From Pseudonocardiaceae bacterium YIM PH 21723 (GTDB lineage: Bacteria; Actinomycetota; Actinomycetes; Mycobacteriales; Pseudonocardiaceae), in the NCBI GenBank assembly GCA_003600225.1, contig QZFT01000111.1:62001-126000 (forward strand): a DNA stretch of 64,000 nucleotides, in the 5' to 3' direction. Positions 61,616-64,000 of this stretch are shown one piece after another. The translations under genes were made by a program, and so were the position numbers. The notes under the pieces are model-generated. The model saw only the letters and a program-made list of their open reading frames with translations, had not been told where the DNA came from and ran no database searches. Numbering within the stretch: position 1 is the stretch's first letter; every line of letters begins with the position of its first letter.

Positions 61616-61927
61616 ATGACGGAGGCTGACTACCCATCCCAAAATCGGAAGCTCGTCACTGACATCAGGCGCCTGGCAGCCGCCGTAGAGAACGGGATGG
61701 ACCCCGTTGAAGCGGCGCGGGAACTGGCGCAACTGTCAGACGGCGGCCTTACCGAGCTAGGCGCCGCTGATGCGATCGATCACTGGAAAGATCCCCCGAA
61801 GCCGATCGATCAATCGTGGGCAATGGCAGTAGATCAGCACAACGAGCCTGGAGTACAGCGCCGCCCGACGCTGATGGTGCACACCTGGCACACCCCACCT
61901 TGGCCCGATGGCGGTCGTACTCGGTAG
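61616..61927 (+). CDS. Small hypothetical protein
   Basis: A 103-aa acidic protein; ATG 61616 follows GGAG closely, and ATG 61601 is in frame. Residues about 8-60 form a helical domain with NRKLVTDIRRLAAAVENG and PVEAARELAQLSDGGLTELG, and the C-terminal half has Trp/His/Pro-rich stretches. No membrane segment or known domain. Its stop lies 48 bases from the convergent GGDEF-EAL gene. Confidence 0.5.
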   Translation: MTEADYPSQNRKLVTDIRRLAAAVENGMDPVEAARELAQLSDGGLTELGAADAIDHWKDPPKPIDQSWAMAVDQHNEPGVQRRPTLMVHTWHTPPWPDGGRTR

Positions 61928-61975
61928 GTTCCGGCCGATCGTGTCCCGGGAGATCGGCCCGTTGCCTTCCCTGGG

Positions 61976-64000
61976 TCACAGGTGGTGACCTCCTACACCT
62001 GGCGGCGGTGTCTTCGTAGAGGAACCATCGAGCGTTGGGGTGGCCTTTAACAGGGTGGCCAGTGGTCGGGGTTTCCCGATGTGGAAGCCCTGGGCGATGC
62101 GAATGCCGAGCCGAGTCAGCGCGTCGACCTGCGCGGCGCGTTCGACCCACTCGGCAACGACGGACAGGCCCAGGCCGCGGGCGAGGTCCAGCATGCCGGT
62201 GACCAGGATGGCGTCCCGGTCGCCTTGGTCGATGCCCCGGACGAACTCGCCATCGATTTTCAGACCGGTGATCGGCAGGTGCTTGAGGTGCATGAACGAG
62301 CCGAAGCCCGCGCCGAAGTCGTCCAGGGTGATCCGGCATCCCGCCGCACGTAGTTGCTCGGCGAGGCTGCGTGCGGCGTCCAGGTTCGTGATGGCGGCGG
62401 TCTCGGTGATCTCCAGGCCCAGCCGGCTCGGTGCGACTCCTGCGGCATGGAGGCGATCCAGGACGAACGGGGCGAAGTCCGGGTCGTCGAGGGTCCGGCC
62501 GGAGACGTTCACGTTGAACCGCGTTCCGGGCATGACGTTGTGTCGCAAGGTCGAGATGGCCTGGCTCATCACCCACCGGTCGATCTCCAGCACCAGGTCG
62601 GTGCGTTCGGCGGCGGGCAGGAACTCGTCGGGCCCGAGCCATGGCTCGATCCCGTCCTCCAGGCGCAGCAGCAACTCGTAGCCGACGGTCTGGCCATCGA
62701 TCAGATCGACCATCGGCATGGCGTGCAGCTGGAACAGCTTGTTGTCCAGCGCGCTGCGCAGCCGGTCCATGACCGAGACGCGCTTGGCGGTATCGGTGTA
62801 GTGGGATTGCTCGTAGACGGTGACCCGATTTCGGCCGCCGGTTTTGGAGGCGTACATGGCCAGGTCGGCGTTGGCCAGCACGGCTTCCCAGCCATGTCCG
62901 GAGCTGAAGGGGGCCACGCCGACGCTGACGGTCGTCTTGGTGGCCGCCGCTCCGCCGGCGACGATCGGCCAGGAGGAGACCGCGGTGGCCAGCTCGACGC
63001 CGAGTGCGTTGGCCTCGGTGATGGTGGCTTTGGGCATCACCACGGCGAACTCGTCGCCGCCGAGGCGGCCGATGATGTGGGTATCGTCGAGCCGTTCACG
63101 CAGCACACTGGCCAGGGTGCGCATCACCCGGTCGCCGACAGCGTGGCCGCGCAGCTCGTTGACGTCCTTGAAGTTGTCCAGGTCCAGCACCAGCAGGGCG
63201 CCCTCCTGCCCGGAGGCCAGGTGCTGCTCCAGCGCCCGGGTCAGCGCCCGCCGGTTGGGCAGTTCGGTCAGGGGGTCTTCTTCGGCCAGGCGCAGCAGTT
63301 CGGTTTGAACATGGTGGATCTCGGTGATGTCGTGTGCGGTGCCCAGCAGCCGGACCGGTACGCCCTTACGGTTGCGGATGACCTCGCCGAAGCACTCGAA
63401 GACGCGCTCGGTCGTGGAGCCGAGAGGGAGCATCCGGTGCACGTAGTGAAACCGCTCGCCCCCGCCCAGCACGCGCTTGATGACACGTTCGACGGTGAGC
63501 TGGTCATCGGGGTGGATGTGCCGGGCGTAGTCGCCGTAGTTGGTGGGTAGCGAGCTCGTACGGCCGAGCATGTCGATCAACGCGTCGGACCAGATGATCC
63601 GGTCCTCGGCGATGGACCATTCCCAGTGGCCCATCTTGCCGAGCACTTGGGCCCGGCGCAGGGCGAAGGTCTGCTGCGCGGCTTGAAGTTCGCGCTCCCG
63701 CCAGGCGGTGACATCGATGGCGACGAACAGCAGCTCGTTTCCGGCTCCGCCGTCGCGGATGACGCGACTGCAACGGACCTCAAGCCAGCGCTGGCCCCCG
63801 GTGCGGGCCGGAGCACTCAGCACCACCGGCGCGGCGTCAGGGGAATCAGGCACGCCGGGAAGCAGCGCGGGCAGCGAATGCCCGACCGCCTGGTCCGCAG
63901 GCAACTCCACCAGCTCCGCCAGGGCCTTGTTGACCCAGCGCAGCCGGCCGCGCGAATCGGTCACGGCATACCCGGTTTCCACCGTCTGAAGAACATCTCG
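61976..64000 (-). CDS. PAS-PAS-GGDEF-EAL cyclic-di-GMP protein, 5' end outside the window
   Basis: At least 675 residues; the frame is open to the right edge and reads into a PAS domain (VETGYAVTDSRGRLRWVNKA), so the start is missing. Two PAS domains cover about the first 230 residues. The diguanylate cyclase domain has an intact GGDEF in RLGGDEFAVV. The EAL phosphodiesterase domain has ELL in place of EAL, but keeps NVSG, EITET, DDFGAGF, LKID and QGF-IGKP; the VAEGVE motif reads VAEWVE. It probably makes and breaks cyclic di-GMP in response to a signal sensed by PAS; activity of the EAL part is uncertain. No transmembrane segment is in the visible part. It is likely a chromosomal gene. Confidence 0.9.
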   Translation of the reverse strand, partial: RDVLQTVETGYAVTDSRGRLRWVNKALAELVELPADQAVGHSLPALLPGVPDSPDAAPVVLSAPARTGGQRWLEVRCSRVIRDGGAGNELLFVAIDVTAWRERELQAAQQTFALRRAQVLGKMGHWEWSIAEDRIIWSDALIDMLGRTSSLPTNYGDYARHIHPDDQLTVERVIKRVLGGGERFHYVHRMLPLGSTTERVFECFGEVIRNRKGVPVRLLGTAHDITEIHHVQTELLRLAEEDPLTELPNRRALTRALEQHLASGQEGALLVLDLDNFKDVNELRGHAVGDRVMRTLASVLRERLDDTHIIGRLGGDEFAVVMPKATITEANALGVELATAVSSWPIVAGGAAATKTTVSVGVAPFSSGHGWEAVLANADLAMYASKTGGRNRVTVYEQSHYTDTAKRVSVMDRLRSALDNKLFQLHAMPMVDLIDGQTVGYELLLRLEDGIEPWLGPDEFLPAAERTDLVLEIDRWVMSQAISTLRHNVMPGTRFNVNVSGRTLDDPDFAPFVLDRLHAAGVAPSRLGLEITETAAITNLDAARSLAEQLRAAGCRITLDDFGAGFGSFMHLKHLPITGLKIDGEFVRGIDQGDRDAILVTGMLDLARGLGLSVVAEWVERAAQVDALTRLGIRIAQGFHIGKPRPLATLLKATPTLDGSSTKTPPPGVGGHHL

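Noticed and set aside
61749-62642. 297-codon frame on the same strand as the GGDEF-EAL gene
   Set aside because: It overlaps the EAL domain in another phase and shows Arg/His/Pro-rich noise.

Overview
The window is high-GC actinobacterial DNA. It has near-complete GC preference at third codon positions, long antisense shadow frames, GTG starts and many ATGA overlaps. The gene families (Lsr2-like protein, DUF4913 pair, actinobacterial type IV secretion genes, S53 protease, L,D-transpeptidase) fit a filamentous actinomycete, probably Pseudonocardiales. Most of it looks like the backbone and cargo of a conjugative plasmid or integrative conjugative element. This is inferred from gene families; no tRNA, att site, relaxase, integrase or partition gene is visible inside the window.

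Layout. (1) 0.2-6.1 kb, plus strand: four genes including two proteins that carry DnaB N-terminal-type modules but no helicase ATPase. (2) 6.2-9.0 kb, minus: a hot-dog thioesterase-like gene, then a lipoprotein and a lytic transglycosylase/NlpC-P60 cell-wall hydrolase that are probably accessories of DNA transfer. (3) 9.1-35.5 kb, minus: one uninterrupted 26.4-kb reading frame (8,803 codons). It combines an N6-adenine-type methyltransferase, an SF2 helicase, a DnaG-like Toprim primase core, a UvrD-type SF1 helicase, several internally duplicated modules and a 34-unit hexapeptide array. It has the organisation of the giant polyvalent proteins known from phages and conjugative elements. (4) 35.1-45.5 kb, minus: a conjugation operon with a MinD-like protein, a pilin-like protein, a VirB6-like channel, an SCO6880-like protein, a 74-aa protein, a VirB4-type ATPase, a VirD4-type coupling protein and two DUF4913 proteins. 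It probably continues into the small gene and the giant gene. (5) 46.0-51.5 kb, minus: an Lsr2-like nucleoid protein, a member of an unrecognised CxC..H family, a secreted protein, an L,D-transpeptidase and a secreted S53 protease. (6) 51.9-55.6 kb, plus: cargo including a self-repressing-looking regulator, an orphan Cst1/Cas8-like CxxC-CxxC protein and an Abi_2 (HEPN-type) abortive-infection gene. (7) 55.7-60.2 kb, minus: a four-gene, overlapping operon of unknown function with two paralogues of the CxC..H family, a lipoprotein and a 450-aa protein, followed by a Cys-rich protein and a small secreted protein. (8) 60.6-64 kb: an EEP-fold nuclease/phosphatase, a small unknown protein and a PAS-GGDEF-EAL protein that runs off the right edge.

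How it may work together (inference): the transfer operon builds the channel and the coupling ATPase feeds DNA. The giant protein and the DnaB-N-like proteins would protect, unwind and prime incoming DNA, and the Lsr2-like protein would keep AT-rich promoters quiet. Shared sequence signals tie parts together: a TTAC-N5-GTAA palindrome in three intergenic regions, a TTTTGCC..GGCAAAA palindrome at the 52.7-kb regulator with a weaker copy at 59.6 kb, and a duplicated promoter/leader shared by the S53 protease and the four-gene unknown operon. The best candidates for an undescribed system are the 26-kb polyvalent gene and the four-gene CxC..H operon.
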